Origin: Roseiarcus sp963782255
GTDB taxonomy: Bacteria; Pseudomonadota; Alphaproteobacteria; Rhizobiales; Beijerinckiaceae
DNA: 64,000 bases
Direction of reading: 5' to 3'
Assembly (NCBI GenBank): GCA_963782255.1
Contig: CAWAIS010000001.1
Location: 2,232,001-2,296,000, forward strand
Part shown: in pieces, positions 27,662 through 36,509 of the stretch
Numbering within the stretch: the first letter of the stretch is position 1
Layout: each line of letters opens with the position of its first letter
Notes under the pieces: generated by a model
What the model saw: the letters and a program-made list of their open reading frames with translations, nothing else
Database searches by the model: none
What the model was told of the DNA's origin: nothing
Made by a program: the position numbers and the translations under genes

Positions 27662-27759
27662 GGCGCGCGATCCGGATCTCGGCGTCGGGCGGTCGGCGTG
27701 GGGCAAACGGGCGCTCTGGGGGCGCCGGCCGTCGCAGTCGCGCATCGAAACGGGCCTTC

Positions 27760-27797
27760 CCTCAATTGTTGACACCGACCTCAATTGTTGAGACCGA
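27760..27797. repeat. 19-bp tandem repeat with CAATTG core
   Basis: CCTCAATTGTTGACACCGA and CCTCAATTGTTGAGACCGA stand back to back (27760-27778 and 27779-27797), differing at one base. Each contains the palindrome CAATTG. It precedes the small gene at 27926 by about 130 bp, where it could be a tandem operator. Confidence 0.75.
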
Positions 27798-27925
27798 ATT
27801 ATTTATATCACAGCATGACTTTGTCGACGGAAAGTGGTACTGGTCAACTTATGACGGGGCGCGCCCTTGCCGGGGAATGAGCAGGGGGTGTGAGGATCGG
27901 GAGGCCGCCGTCAAGGAGGGATTTC

Positions 27926-28153
27926 GTGCAATATTATGATTTTGAGATCCTGCAAGGTAGCGACGTTATTTCTTCGGAAAGGCTGGTGGCGCTAGACAGC
28001 TCCCGCGCCGCCTGGCCGAAAATCGTAAAGATTGCAACGAAGCTCGCTGAGCCCGGCTACAGCATTCGGGTGCGCGAGCATGAAGGAGAAACCGTTATCC
28101 TGATCGGCGCGGCCGCGGCGCGCCGCTTTCCTGAGCTTGCCGAATGCGCATGA
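27926..28153 (+). CDS. Small hypothetical protein, 75 residues (DUF6894-like)
   Basis: GTG 27926 follows AAGGAGGG (27913-27920) by 5 bp, which decides the start. The protein begins VQYYDFEILQGSDVISSERL and ends in a two-strand and helix pattern (SIRVREHEGETVILIGAAAA), resembling the short 'YYFHL.DG' proteins frequent in Rhizobiales. Function is unknown. Confidence 0.65.
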   Translation: MQYYDFEILQGSDVISSERLVALDSSRAAWPKIVKIATKLAEPGYSIRVREHEGETVILIGAAAARRFPELAECA

Positions 28154-28167
28154 GGGCGGGCTGAAAG

Positions 28168-29320
28168 CTAACCAAGGATGTCACGCAGCGTCCGCATGAG
28201 GACGCGAGCGCCGATTGCGATCAGTTGGTCAGGAAAGTCGTAATCGGGGTTGTGCAGTCCGGGGCAGGCCTCGCCCGCCCCGAGGAGAAACATCGCCGAC
28301 GGAGTGATATGAGGCGGCCGAACTGGCCGAAATCCTCGGATGCAAGCATCGGCAGATGGCGGTCGTCGAAGGTCAAGCCCTCGGCCTCGAGCGAGCGGGC
28401 GAGTCGGTCGACCGCATTCGGATCGTTCTCGCAGTGAGCGAAGGTATCTGCGTGCCGGATTGAAATCTGGAGGTTATTGTCTGCCGCCGTGCGGTGCGCA
28501 AGCGCTTCGGCGGCGCTACGCAAACTCTCCATCCGCGCATCGGTCAGCGTTCGCAGCGTCACCCAGATCTCCGCCGAGCCGGGCGCGACCCCGAAGTTTT
28601 CGCGCCCATCTCGGCGTGGGTCACCGTGACCATCGCGAAGCCGTCGTTGAGCGGGCCCGGGGTCCCGAGCGAGGTCAGCGCGGGCATGAGGCTCGTAACC
28701 GCCGCCATCGGCGAGACGCCCAACTGCGGCGTCGAAGCATGTGACGTCTTGCCCAGAAGCGCGATCCGCATTCCGAGCGAGGCGCAATTGACTGGACCCG
28801 CCTTGAGCGCCGCCCTGCCGAGCGCCATGCCGGGCATATTGTGCCAGGCGAACGCCATGTCGGGCGCGATCTCCTTGAATTTCGGGTCGGCGATCACGGC
28901 GGCGGCGCCAGACCCGTCCTCCTCGGCGGGCTGAAACAGGAGGACCGCGCGTCCGCGCTTCGGCCTCTCGGCGGCGAGACCGCGCGCGAGCGCCGCCAAT
29001 GTCGCCATGTGACCGTCGTGTCCGCAGAGATGCGCCTTTCCCGGCGTCCCTGACCGATGCGCGAAACTGGACGTCTCCTCGATCGGCAAGGCGTCGAGTT
29101 CGGCGCGAAAGAGTATCGTCCGTCCCGGCTTGGCCCCGTCATAGACGGCCGCGACGCCATGCCCGCCCAATCCCGTGAGCAGCCGGTCTGGCCTCGTCGG
29201 CTCAAGGAAGCGACAGACTTCGCGCGCCGTCCCCGCCTCCTCGCCGGAAAGCTCGGGCGCGCGGTGCAGCTTGCGCCGCCATGAGGCGAGCTCCGCCACG
29301 TCGTCGCCGGTGAGGAACAT
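28168..29320 (-). pseudogene. M20-family amidohydrolase (hippurate hydrolase-like), two frameshifts
   Basis: The N-terminal two thirds read as an M20D peptidase: SWRRKLHRAPELSGEEAGTA, HLCGHDGHMATLAAL with the metal-binding Cys/His, and LLFQPAEEDGSGA. Near 28600 the homologous frame changes (to GVAPGSAEIWVTLRTLTDAR and MLASEDFGQFGRLIS). Near 28310 it changes again (to MFLLGAGEACPGLHNPDYDF), ending at TAG 28168 after MRTLRDILG. An intact paralogue is at 30591. Probably non-functional unless the indels are sequence errors. Confidence 0.82.
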
Positions 29321-29326
29321 GATCGA

Positions 29327-30391
29327 TTACGCCGCCGCTGGGGCGCGGGCGCGGAGCAGCATCCCGTAGAGGTCGCGTGGGTCGTCGGGGTCGGCGAGCA
29401 GGTCGAGATTGACGAAATGGCCGGTGCGTTCGAGCTGGTCGCGAATGTAGCGCAGCGCCGAAAAGTCCTCGATCGCAAAGCCGACGCTGTCGAACAGCGT
29501 GATCTCATGATCGTCCCGCCGTCCGGGCGCCTGCCCTGCGATCACCTGCCAGAGCTCGGTCACGGGGTGGCTGTGATCGAGCTGCTGGATTTCGCCTTCG
29601 ATCCGGGTCTGCGGCGCATATTCGACAAAAACGTCCGAGCGCAGGAGGATGTCCCGCGCAAGCTCGGTCTTGCCGGGAGAATCCCCGCCGATCGCGTTGA
29701 TATGAACGCCTGCGCCGATCATGTTGTCGGTCAGGACCGTCGCTTTGCGCTTGTCGGCCGTCGACGTCGTGACGATCTCTGCGCCGAGGATCGCCTCCTC
29801 GCTGCTCCGGCAGGAGATGACCGCGACCCCCGACCCGACCAGATTCCTCGAGGCCTTCTTCGTCGCAGCGGGGTCCATGTCGTAAATCCTGACGGTCTCG
29901 ATTCCGCAGAGCGTCTTGAAGGCCAGAGCCTGGAACTCGCATTGCGCGCCGGCGCCGATGATCGCCATTGTGCGTGCGCTGCGCGGCGCGAGATATTTTC
30001 CTGCGAGCGCCGAGGTCGCCGCCGTGCGCATCGCGGTCAGGATCGTCATCTCGGAAATCAGCATCGGATAGCCGCTATCGACATGCGAGAGCACGCCAAA
30101 CGCCGTCACGGTCTGGCGCCCCTCGCGCGTGTTCTTCGGATGTCCGTTCACGTATTTGAAACCGTAGGTCTTTCCGTCGCTCGTCGGCATGAGCTCGATC
30201 ACGCCTTCGGACGAATGGGCCGGGATGCGAGGCGTCTTGTCAAACAGCTCCCAGCGGCGGAAGTCCTCTTCGATGTAGGCGGCGAGCTCCGCGATCATCC
30301 GCTCGACGCCGATCTCCCAGATGATCCGCATCATGTGGTCGACGCTGATGAACGGAACGAGGCTCAGGAGCCCGGGGCCAGGCGCAGACAT
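29327..30391 (-). CDS. Ornithine cyclodeaminase/mu-crystallin family protein
   Basis: The 354-residue protein has the family fold: SEMTILTAMRTAATSALAGK for substrate binding, and the Rossmann motif MAIIGAGAQCEFQALAFKTL for NAD(H). NAIGGDSPGKTELARDIL matches the conserved C-terminal half. I chose ATG 30391 (MSAPGPGLLSLVPF) because AGGAGACAG precedes it; the frame runs on upstream without similarity. Such enzymes convert ornithine to proline or act as imine reductases or ketimine synthases. It lies between two M20 amidohydrolase genes, suggesting amide or amino-acid catabolism. Confidence 0.9.
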   Translation of the reverse strand: MSAPGPGLLSLVPFISVDHMMRIIWEIGVERMIAELAAYIEEDFRRWELFDKTPRIPAHSSEGVIELMPTSDGKTYGFKYVNGHPKNTREGRQTVTAFGVLSHVDSGYPMLISEMTILTAMRTAATSALAGKYLAPRSARTMAIIGAGAQCEFQALAFKTLCGIETVRIYDMDPAATKKASRNLVGSGVAVISCRSSEEAILGAEIVTTSTADKRKATVLTDNMIGAGVHINAIGGDSPGKTELARDILLRSDVFVEYAPQTRIEGEIQQLDHSHPVTELWQVIAGQAPGRRDDHEITLFDSVGFAIEDFSALRYIRDQLERTGHFVNLDLLADPDDPRDLYGMLLRARAPAAA

Positions 30392-30460
30392 GCTGTCTCC
30401 TGCTTGAACATTAGCGGCGAGCGAGGCGGACATTGCGCTCGCCAGCTGGCCCATCGCTTG

Positions 30461-30496
30461 CATTGTCGCCATCATTGTGGCGAACATTGTGGCGAA
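30461..30496. repeat. 12-bp tandem repeat in a divergent promoter region
   Basis: CATTGTCGCCAT, CATTGTGGCGAA and CATTGTGGCGAA follow each other at 30461, 30473 and 30485, with a related CATTGCGCTCGC at 30431. They sit between the ornithine cyclodeaminase gene (minus) and the intact amidohydrolase (plus), so they may be binding sites for a shared regulator. Confidence 0.6.
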
Positions 30497-30590
30497 GGCC
30501 AACTCGGCCCAAGCGCGACGATGGCCGAGGGCGCAGCCTGCGGGCTCGCCGACGTGGGCGCCCCAACGGAATTCGAGGAGGCCTTGAGAG

Positions 30591-31778
30591 ATGACCGCCG
30601 CCCTTAACAATTCGATCGCCGCCATGCTGCCGGAACTGACCGAGTGGCGGCGCGACCTCCACCGCCATCCTGAGCTTCAATATGATCTGCCGCGAACGTC
30701 CCGCATCGTCGCCGAACGGCTGAGGTCGTTCGGCTTCGACGAGGTCGTCGAAGGCGTCGCCAAGACCGGCGTCCTCGGCGTCCTGCACGGCGCCAGAGGA
30801 GCGGCGCGAAGCGCGGACAAGCGCGCGCTCTTTCGCGCCGACATGGACGCGCTGCCGATCGAGGAGGCGAGCGGAGCGGACCACGCGTCGACGAACCCCG
30901 GACGCATGCACGCCTGCGGCCATGACGGGCATACGACGATGCTGCTCGGCGCCGCCCGCCATCTCGCCGAGACGCGCGCCTTCGACGGCACGCTCGTCTT
31001 CTGCTTCCAGCCGGCCGAGGAAGGTGGAGCCGGAGCACAGGCGATGATCGATGACGGCATGCTCGAGCGCTTTCCTGTCAAGGGCGCCTACGCCGTGCAT
31101 AACTGGCCGGGCATGCCGGTTGGGCGCTTCGGCGTCGTGCGCGGGCCCGCGATGGCCTCAGCCGAAGCGTTCTACATCACGGTCGACGGAATCGGCGGGC
31201 ACGCCGCGATTCCCCACAAGACGCGCGATCCCATCGTGGCGGCGAGCCATATCGTCGCCGCTGTCCAGACGATTGTCTCGCGCGCCGTCGATCCGGCCGA
31301 CAGCGCGGTCGTCTCCGTGACCTCGATCCACGGCGGAGAGGCTTTTAACGTGATTCCGGACCGGGTCGAGATGAAGGGCACGGTCCGCACGTTCTCGGAA
31401 GAGGTCTCGCAGACGATCGAGGCCGAGCTCAAGCGCATTTGCGAGCGGACGGGCGAGGCGTTCGGAACCAGAGCGCGCTTCCATCGGCCGCCGCTCATCC
31501 CCTACCCGCCGACGGTCAACCATCCGGATGAGACCGAACTTGCGCTTCGGGCGATGCGCGCCGTCGCGGGGCCGGACGGGGTCAGGGACGACCTCCGGCC
31601 GGTCATGGGCGCCGAGGATTTCGCCTTCGTCCTGAGGCGTGTGCCCGGGGCCTACATTTTCGTTGGCAACGGCGACACCGCCGGACTTCACAATCCGAAA
31701 TACGACTTCAACGACGCCGCCATTCCGCACGGCGTCGCCTACTGGACCGAACTTGCGCGCCAAGTGCTGCCAGCGTGA
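30591..31778 (+). CDS. M20-family amidohydrolase (hippurate hydrolase/aminoacylase-like)
   Basis: The intact 395-residue enzyme has the M20D pattern: EWRRDLHRHPELQYDLPRTS, ALFRADMDALPIEEASGADH, MHACGHDGHTTMLLGAARHL with the metal-binding Cys and His, QPAEEGGAGAQAM with the catalytic Glu, and a dimerisation domain (ITVDGIGGHAAIPHKTRDPI). MGAEDFAFVL and the C-terminal LHNPKYDFND complete the metal site. GAGGAGG precedes the ATG. It is divergent from the cyclodeaminase gene and paralogous to the broken gene at 28168-29320. Substrates may be N-acyl amino acids or amide conjugates. Confidence 0.93.
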   Translation: MTAALNNSIAAMLPELTEWRRDLHRHPELQYDLPRTSRIVAERLRSFGFDEVVEGVAKTGVLGVLHGARGAARSADKRALFRADMDALPIEEASGADHASTNPGRMHACGHDGHTTMLLGAARHLAETRAFDGTLVFCFQPAEEGGAGAQAMIDDGMLERFPVKGAYAVHNWPGMPVGRFGVVRGPAMASAEAFYITVDGIGGHAAIPHKTRDPIVAASHIVAAVQTIVSRAVDPADSAVVSVTSIHGGEAFNVIPDRVEMKGTVRTFSEEVSQTIEAELKRICERTGEAFGTRARFHRPPLIPYPPTVNHPDETELALRAMRAVAGPDGVRDDLRPVMGAEDFAFVLRRVPGAYIFVGNGDTAGLHNPKYDFNDAAIPHGVAYWTELARQVLPA

Positions 31779-31801
31779 GCGGCGGCGGCCAAGGCGTTGC
31801 C

Positions 31802-32326
31802 TCAGTCGTCAGCGCCCAGTTTCTGCAAATCTTCGCCTTTGAGGGTCATTTTCAGAATGTCATGCCAAGCGTCTCTGGCCTCTGATTTGGAGACGACTTT
31901 ATCGTCCGACCTCAGCTTGAAGACGAGCGTATACGGGGTCGTGATATTTCGGGTGGTCGATGTCCAATCTACCACCGTGAATGTGCTCAAAGCGGGGTCG
32001 ATCGTCGCCGGAGTCGTGCTAACTTTTATATCGGACGATTTCTTGGTTCCCTCGCGAATGGCCGCGAGCGCCTTATCGATCCGCTTCCCGTCGCCTTGAA
32101 GCGTAAACTCTACAATCTGGTTTGGATCGTTCTTCGCGGATCCGGCGAGGTTGTATTCGATAGCCTGCTTCATGATCATGGCGCGGAAGCCCACCCGCTG
32201 GTCATTGCCGGTGACCTTTCCCGAGATAGCTTGTGTTGGTTGCTTGGCTGCGCTCCCGAGGCATATCCCCATGAGCGCGGTCGTGGCCGCCAACAAGATT
32301 GCGATAGCGCCAAGAAGTCTTTTCAT
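31802..32326 (-). CDS. Secreted acylphosphatase-like protein
   Basis: A 174-residue protein with a signal peptide (MKRLLGAIAILLAATTALMG) and an acylphosphatase-like domain at about 35-110. RVGFRAMIMKQA holds the phosphate-loop Arg48, and AGSAKNDPNQIVEFTLQGDG holds the catalytic-type Asn66. The roughly 65-residue C-terminal part (TFTVVDWTSTTRNITTPYTL) is extra. Acylphosphatases are normally cytoplasmic proteins of about 90 residues, so export is unusual. GGAGG precedes the ATG. Its 5' flank and signal-peptide DNA resemble those of the hydrolase at 34521-35501. Confidence 0.7.
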   Translation of the reverse strand: MKRLLGAIAILLAATTALMGICLGSAAKQPTQAISGKVTGNDQRVGFRAMIMKQAIEYNLAGSAKNDPNQIVEFTLQGDGKRIDKALAAIREGTKKSSDIKVSTTPATIDPALSTFTVVDWTSTTRNITTPYTLVFKLRSDDKVVSKSEARDAWHDILKMTLKGEDLQKLGADD

Positions 32327-32445
32327 GCCCGCCTCCTCCACCCCTCTGCGCAAGACGGCGCTCGCGTCCCTTAAAAATCGGGACCGAGCTTGCGCCGACT
32401 TCTTCGCAGCGTAAATTCGCCCGACGGAAGCGCATAATCCATCCA
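32265..32445 (-). repeat. Shared upstream and signal-peptide module, copy A
   Basis: From the signal peptide back to about 120 bp upstream, this sequence aligns with 35440-35620. Matching blocks on the plus strand include AGACGGCGCTCGCGT (B: AGACGACGCTCGCGT) and GACCGAGCTTGCGCCGACTTC-like stretches. The coding block reads ATCGCAATCTTGTTGGCG here and ATCGCGATCTTGTGGGCG in B. A -35-like TTTACG here aligns with TTGACG in B. Confidence 0.7.
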
Positions 32446-32506
32446 GCGAACTGACAGCGCAAGTCCCGACCTCATGTCCGCCTCGGATGAGCAGGCGCCT
32501 CCAAAC

Positions 32507-34420
32507 TCAAATCTCGAACTCGACCCCGATCTCCATGATCTGCGCGCCCGGAATCTTGAAATACGCGCCCGGCCGCTGGGCGTTGTGGTGCATGAAGGCG
32601 AAAATCGCCTCGCGCCAGCGCGCAAGCCCCGGGCGGCGCCCGGACGGGATGATCGTCTCGTGGCCGGTAAAGTAGATCGCCCGGCCGAGATCGAACCTCG
32701 GGATCTTGCCCAGCGCTATCGCATCGGCAAGCCCCTCGGGGACGTCGGGTTGCTCCATAAAACCGAAGCGAAGTTCGACGCGGATGACGCCCTCGGCGAT
32801 CGGCGTCACGATGATCCGATCCTCGTCTGGCACGCGCGGCCACTCCGTCGTGGTCACCGCGACAAGAAACACGTTTTCATGCAACACATGATTACACTTG
32901 ACGTTGTGCGAAAGCGCGATCGGCACCCCCTTGGCCATGCGGCCGAGCACAATGGCCGTCCCCGGGATGCGGGAGGGCGGGTTGCAGCGGAGGCGCTCGA
33001 CGAAGTCCTGCGAACGTTCGCGCACCTCGAGCCGCACCGCGTCCATGACCTCCTCGCCCTTGCGCCAGGTCAGCATCAGAAACGAGATGACGAAGGCGAT
33101 CAGCAACGGGAACCAGCCGCCCTCGAAGAGCTTGGTCGAGGTCGAGGCGAAAAACAGCAGGTCGATGACGAGAAGACTGCCGTTGACCGTGTAGACGATC
33201 GCGGGATGGTGCTTCCAGTGGAGCGCCACGAAGGTCGCCATCAGTGTTGTGATCACCATCAAGAGCGAAACGGCGATGCCATAGGCGCCGGCCAGGGCGT
33301 CCGATGAGCCGAAGGCGAGCACGGCGGCGAGCGTGCCCGCGGCGAGCGCCCAGTTGACGAAGGGAACGTAGATCTGGCCGATCTCGCGGCCCTCGGTATG
33401 GACGACCTTCATACGCGGAAGAAAGCCAAGATTGATCGCCTGCTGCGTTAAGGAATAGGCGCCGGAGATGATCGCTTGGGAGGCGATGATGGTCGCGACC
33501 GTCGCAAGGACGATGAGAGGATAATGCGCCCATTGGGGGGCGAGCGCATAGAACGGGCCGTCGATGGCGCCGGGCTCAGCGAGGAGCAGGCCGCCCTGGC
33601 CGAAATAGTTGAGGGTAAGCGCCGGCAACGCCACGCCGAACCAAGCGACGCGGATCGGAAATGGCCCGAAATGGCCCATGTCGGCGTAGAACGCCTCGCC
33701 GCCGGTCACCGCCAGGAACGCGCCGCCGATCACGACGAAGGCCAACGGCCCGGTATGCCAAAGATAGGTGATGGCTGGCAAGGGACTGAGCGCGGCCAGC
33801 ACCGCCGGCGTCCTGACGATTCCTACGATGCCGAGCGCGCCGGCGGAAATGAACCAGATCAGCATGACGGGCCCGAATATGCCGCCGATCCACGAGGTGC
33901 CGTTGCGCTGGATGAGAAACAGGATGGCGAGGATGACGACCGTTAGCGGAACGACGAGATGCTCCATGTGGGGCGCATAGAGCTTCAGCCCCTCGATCGC
34001 GCTCAAGACCGAAATCGCCGGCGTGATCGTTCCATCGCCGTAAAGGAGGGTCGCCCCGACGAGGCCGATCACAACCAGAGCGGCGCGCCATGTGTTGCGC
34101 TTGGCGCGGCGCGGGCTGACCAGGGCGAGCAGCGCCAGAATGCCGCCTTCGCCGTGGTTGTCGGCGCGCATGATGAGGATCGCGTATTTGATCGAGATGA
34201 CGACGATCAACGACCAGAAGATCAGCGACACGATGCCGAGGACGGCTTCCGCGGTCACCTCGCCTGTGGGGCTGGCGGATTTGGCGGCGACATTGAGGGT
34301 GTAGAGCGGGCTCGTGCCGATGTCGCCGAACACGACCCCCATGCAGGCGAGCGCCACCGGCGCCCACGAGGGCCGCGTTTCCTCCCGGCTCGCCGCGTCG
34401 ATCTTGGCGGTCGCACTCAT
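32507..34420 (-). CDS. kup: Low-affinity potassium transporter Kup
   Basis: A 637-residue inner-membrane K+/H+ symporter of the KUP/HAK/KT family. The N-terminal signature is ACMGVVFGDIGTSPLYTLNV, followed by about 12 membrane segments, including LYGDGTITPAISVLSAIEGL, a family hallmark. A cytoplasmic C-terminal domain of about 180 residues ends at 32507. Many Rhizobiales carry two or more kup copies. Neighbours are the two secreted proteins with shared leaders; no operon is evident. Confidence 0.95.
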   Translation of the reverse strand: MSATAKIDAASREETRPSWAPVALACMGVVFGDIGTSPLYTLNVAAKSASPTGEVTAEAVLGIVSLIFWSLIVVISIKYAILIMRADNHGEGGILALLALVSPRRAKRNTWRAALVVIGLVGATLLYGDGTITPAISVLSAIEGLKLYAPHMEHLVVPLTVVILAILFLIQRNGTSWIGGIFGPVMLIWFISAGALGIVGIVRTPAVLAALSPLPAITYLWHTGPLAFVVIGGAFLAVTGGEAFYADMGHFGPFPIRVAWFGVALPALTLNYFGQGGLLLAEPGAIDGPFYALAPQWAHYPLIVLATVATIIASQAIISGAYSLTQQAINLGFLPRMKVVHTEGREIGQIYVPFVNWALAAGTLAAVLAFGSSDALAGAYGIAVSLLMVITTLMATFVALHWKHHPAIVYTVNGSLLVIDLLFFASTSTKLFEGGWFPLLIAFVISFLMLTWRKGEEVMDAVRLEVRERSQDFVERLRCNPPSRIPGTAIVLGRMAKGVPIALSHNVKCNHVLHENVFLVAVTTTEWPRVPDEDRIIVTPIAEGVIRVELRFGFMEQPDVPEGLADAIALGKIPRFDLGRAIYFTGHETIIPSGRRPGLARWREAIFAFMHHNAQRPGAYFKIPGAQIMEIGVEFEI

Positions 34421-34520
34421 TGTAGAGCGCCCCTGACTGGACGCGGACGCTAGCGCAGCCGCAGACGCTCGTAAACGGGTCTGATCGACCCGGCTGCGGA
34501 CGCGGGGATCGCAACTCCCG

Positions 34521-35501
34521 TCACTTCGACTTGAACACCCCGGTCAAGAATTCCAGGACCGCCGCGTCGGTGGCGGCGGCGGCCGCCGCGTTGTAGCCGA
34601 TATGCGCGCCCTTCTTGTCGCAGGGATCTGCCGAAGCCCACGGCGCGCCGGTCGCCGTGTCGATCAGCGCGCCTGTCTTGTTTTCGACGATCTCGCACTC
34701 GGTCGTCTGCGCGTCGGGCAGGAACAAGGGCTTCGAGGGCAGCGAGGGCATGTCGAACGCGTGATAGGCGTCCGGCAAGGCGCTGATCTCGGCGTCTTTT
34801 CCCGCTTTCTTCAGGCGTTCGACGTAGTCCTTGCAAGGTCCAATCGGCACATAGTCGTCAATCGCGCCATGAAAGATTCGGATCGGCCCGCCGACCACGT
34901 CCTCATCGCCGGCGAACTTGATATTGCATAAGGGATACAGCGGAACATATGCGGCCGGAGTCACGCCGCTTTCGTTCCATTCCGACTGGAACCGCCTCAT
35001 CGCCGAATAAAGTGCAATGATGCCGCCCCGCGAGAAGCCCATGACCGCGATGCGATGCGCGTCGATTTCGGGCCGCTTGGCGAGCACGCCCAAACCCCGG
35101 TAAAGATCGACGATCATGTTCATAAGGCCGAGCCTCGACTGGTCGGTGACCAGACTGACAATGCCGCGTCCGGTGAAGCCGTCGATCGTGAACGTCGCGA
35201 TCCCGTGCGACAGGAACTGGCGGTCCCAGTAATCGACGTTGCTGCCGATGCCGCCCGATCCAGCGATCAAGACGACCGCCGGGAAGGGGCCTGAGCCCCG
35301 CGGCAGCCGCAATACGCCGGCGATCTCGGTCGCGGCGCTGGCGTTCCGGGGCCCGTCGCGAAAGGCGTCGTCCGACAGGGTTCGCGTTTCGAACGGAATG
35401 ACCCGAATGCTGGCCGCAGAGTCTTTGGCAAATGCCTCCTGGGCGCGCAGCGGGGTCGCCGTCGCCCACAAGATCGCGATGGCGCACAGAAGGCTTCTCA
35501 T
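34521..35501 (-). CDS. Secreted alpha/beta hydrolase (dienelactone hydrolase-like)
   Basis: The 326-residue protein has a signal peptide (MRSLLCAIAILWATATPLRA, cleavage near AQEA) and an alpha/beta hydrolase domain. The nucleophile is Ser157 in GFSRGG, with a likely acid at Asp215/216 in HGAIDDYVP and His247 in DAYHAFD. The oxyanion region is AGSGGIGSNVDYW. ATG 35501 has GGGAGGAG upstream; the open frame extends further without similarity. It follows the N-ATPase operon on the same strand at about 130 bp. The substrate is unknown. Confidence 0.82.
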   Translation of the reverse strand: MRSLLCAIAILWATATPLRAQEAFAKDSAASIRVIPFETRTLSDDAFRDGPRNASAATEIAGVLRLPRGSGPFPAVVLIAGSGGIGSNVDYWDRQFLSHGIATFTIDGFTGRGIVSLVTDQSRLGLMNMIVDLYRGLGVLAKRPEIDAHRIAVMGFSRGGIIALYSAMRRFQSEWNESGVTPAAYVPLYPLCNIKFAGDEDVVGGPIRIFHGAIDDYVPIGPCKDYVERLKKAGKDAEISALPDAYHAFDMPSLPSKPLFLPDAQTTECEIVENKTGALIDTATGAPWASADPCDKKGAHIGYNAAAAAATDAAVLEFLTGVFKSK

Positions 35502-35620
35502 GCTTCGTCTCCTCCCATTTCTCAGCGTGAGACGACGCTCGCGTTGCGGTGAAAGTTCGACCGAGCTTCGCGCGGACTTCGCGATGTCGTCAATCGCCGG
35601 ACGCAAGCATGTTATTGATC
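35440..35620 (-). repeat. Shared upstream and signal-peptide module, copy B
   Basis: This aligns with copy A at 32265-32445 over the ribosome-binding region, a block with GAGACGACGCTCGCGTTG, a -35-like TTGACG, and the first 18 or so codons of the coding sequence. The mature proteins downstream are unrelated (hydrolase against acylphosphatase). Confidence 0.7.
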
Positions 35621-35633
35621 CGGCAAGACCCCG

Positions 35634-36509
35634 TCAGGCGCGCCGGTCCGCGCTCTCGCCCCCCTTTCGCCCGCCAAGCTCGATGATCTCGTTGGTGATC
35701 TCCTCCTGCCTCAGCAGGCGGGAGCGGGCCATGAGGTCGTCGAGCATCTTGCTGACGTTCGACTTGGCCGCGCTCATCGCGCGCATGCGCGCTTCGTTCT
35801 CGGCGGCGAGCGTGAGCGTGAGCGCCTCGCAAAGCTCGGCGAACACGTATTCCTCCGCCAGCCGGACGAGCAGGACATTCGGCGGCAGTGTGATGATCGG
35901 CGGAGAGGCGTTCTTCGCGCGCGGGAAGCGGGCGAAGTCGAACGGCGCGAGCGTGCGCTCGACCACGTGGACTTCGCCGAGCGACGGCGCAGCATGGACG
36001 ACGCTGACGCGCGTCGCGCGCCCCGTCCCAAGCCGGTCGTAGAGCTGCTCGGTCACGCGGTCGGCGAGCGCGCCAACTTCGTCGACATGGGCGACCATCG
36101 CCGCGCTCCAGGCGACAGCCAGGCCCCGCTCTTCCGCCGCCATGAGCCCGCGGCCGCCGAGGAGGATGAGCTCTCGGGCATGCGCGCCCTCCGCCTGCAT
36201 GCGCCGTTCGGCCGCGTCGAGCACGCGCTTGTTGAACGCGCCGGCGAAGCCCTGTTCGGCGCAAAGCGCGATGACGAGATGGCCGTCGCGCGCTTCGCTC
36301 GGCCGCCGCGACGCGCCGTCGTCCCCGGAAAACGCCAGCGCCTGGCCGATCGCCGCGCCGACGGTCGCGGCGTAGGCGCGCACGCCCTCGACCCGCGCGC
36401 GCGCCTCCCGCGCCCGCGCCGCGGCGATGCCGCGCATGGCCCCGATCACCGACGACAGCTGGCGCACCGAATGGATGCGCGCGACGACGTCGCTCAGGCG
36501 CTCGGTCAT
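35634..36509 (-). CDS. atpG: N-type ATPase gamma subunit
   Basis: The 291-residue central stalk subunit links F1 catalysis to c-ring rotation. The start MTERLSDVVARIHSVRQLSS and the C-terminal ARMRAMSAAKSNVSKMLDDL form the long coiled coil. The middle has CAEQGFAGAFNKRVLDAA. ATG 36509 overlaps the atpA stop (ATGA), so it is translationally coupled and ends the operon. It is divergent from ordinary F-type gamma, as expected for N-ATPases. Confidence 0.92.
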   Translation of the reverse strand: MTERLSDVVARIHSVRQLSSVIGAMRGIAAARAREARARVEGVRAYAATVGAAIGQALAFSGDDGASRRPSEARDGHLVIALCAEQGFAGAFNKRVLDAAERRMQAEGAHARELILLGGRGLMAAEERGLAVAWSAAMVAHVDEVGALADRVTEQLYDRLGTGRATRVSVVHAAPSLGEVHVVERTLAPFDFARFPRAKNASPPIITLPPNVLLVRLAEEYVFAELCEALTLTLAAENEARMRAMSAAKSNVSKMLDDLMARSRLLRQEEITNEIIELGGRKGGESADRRA

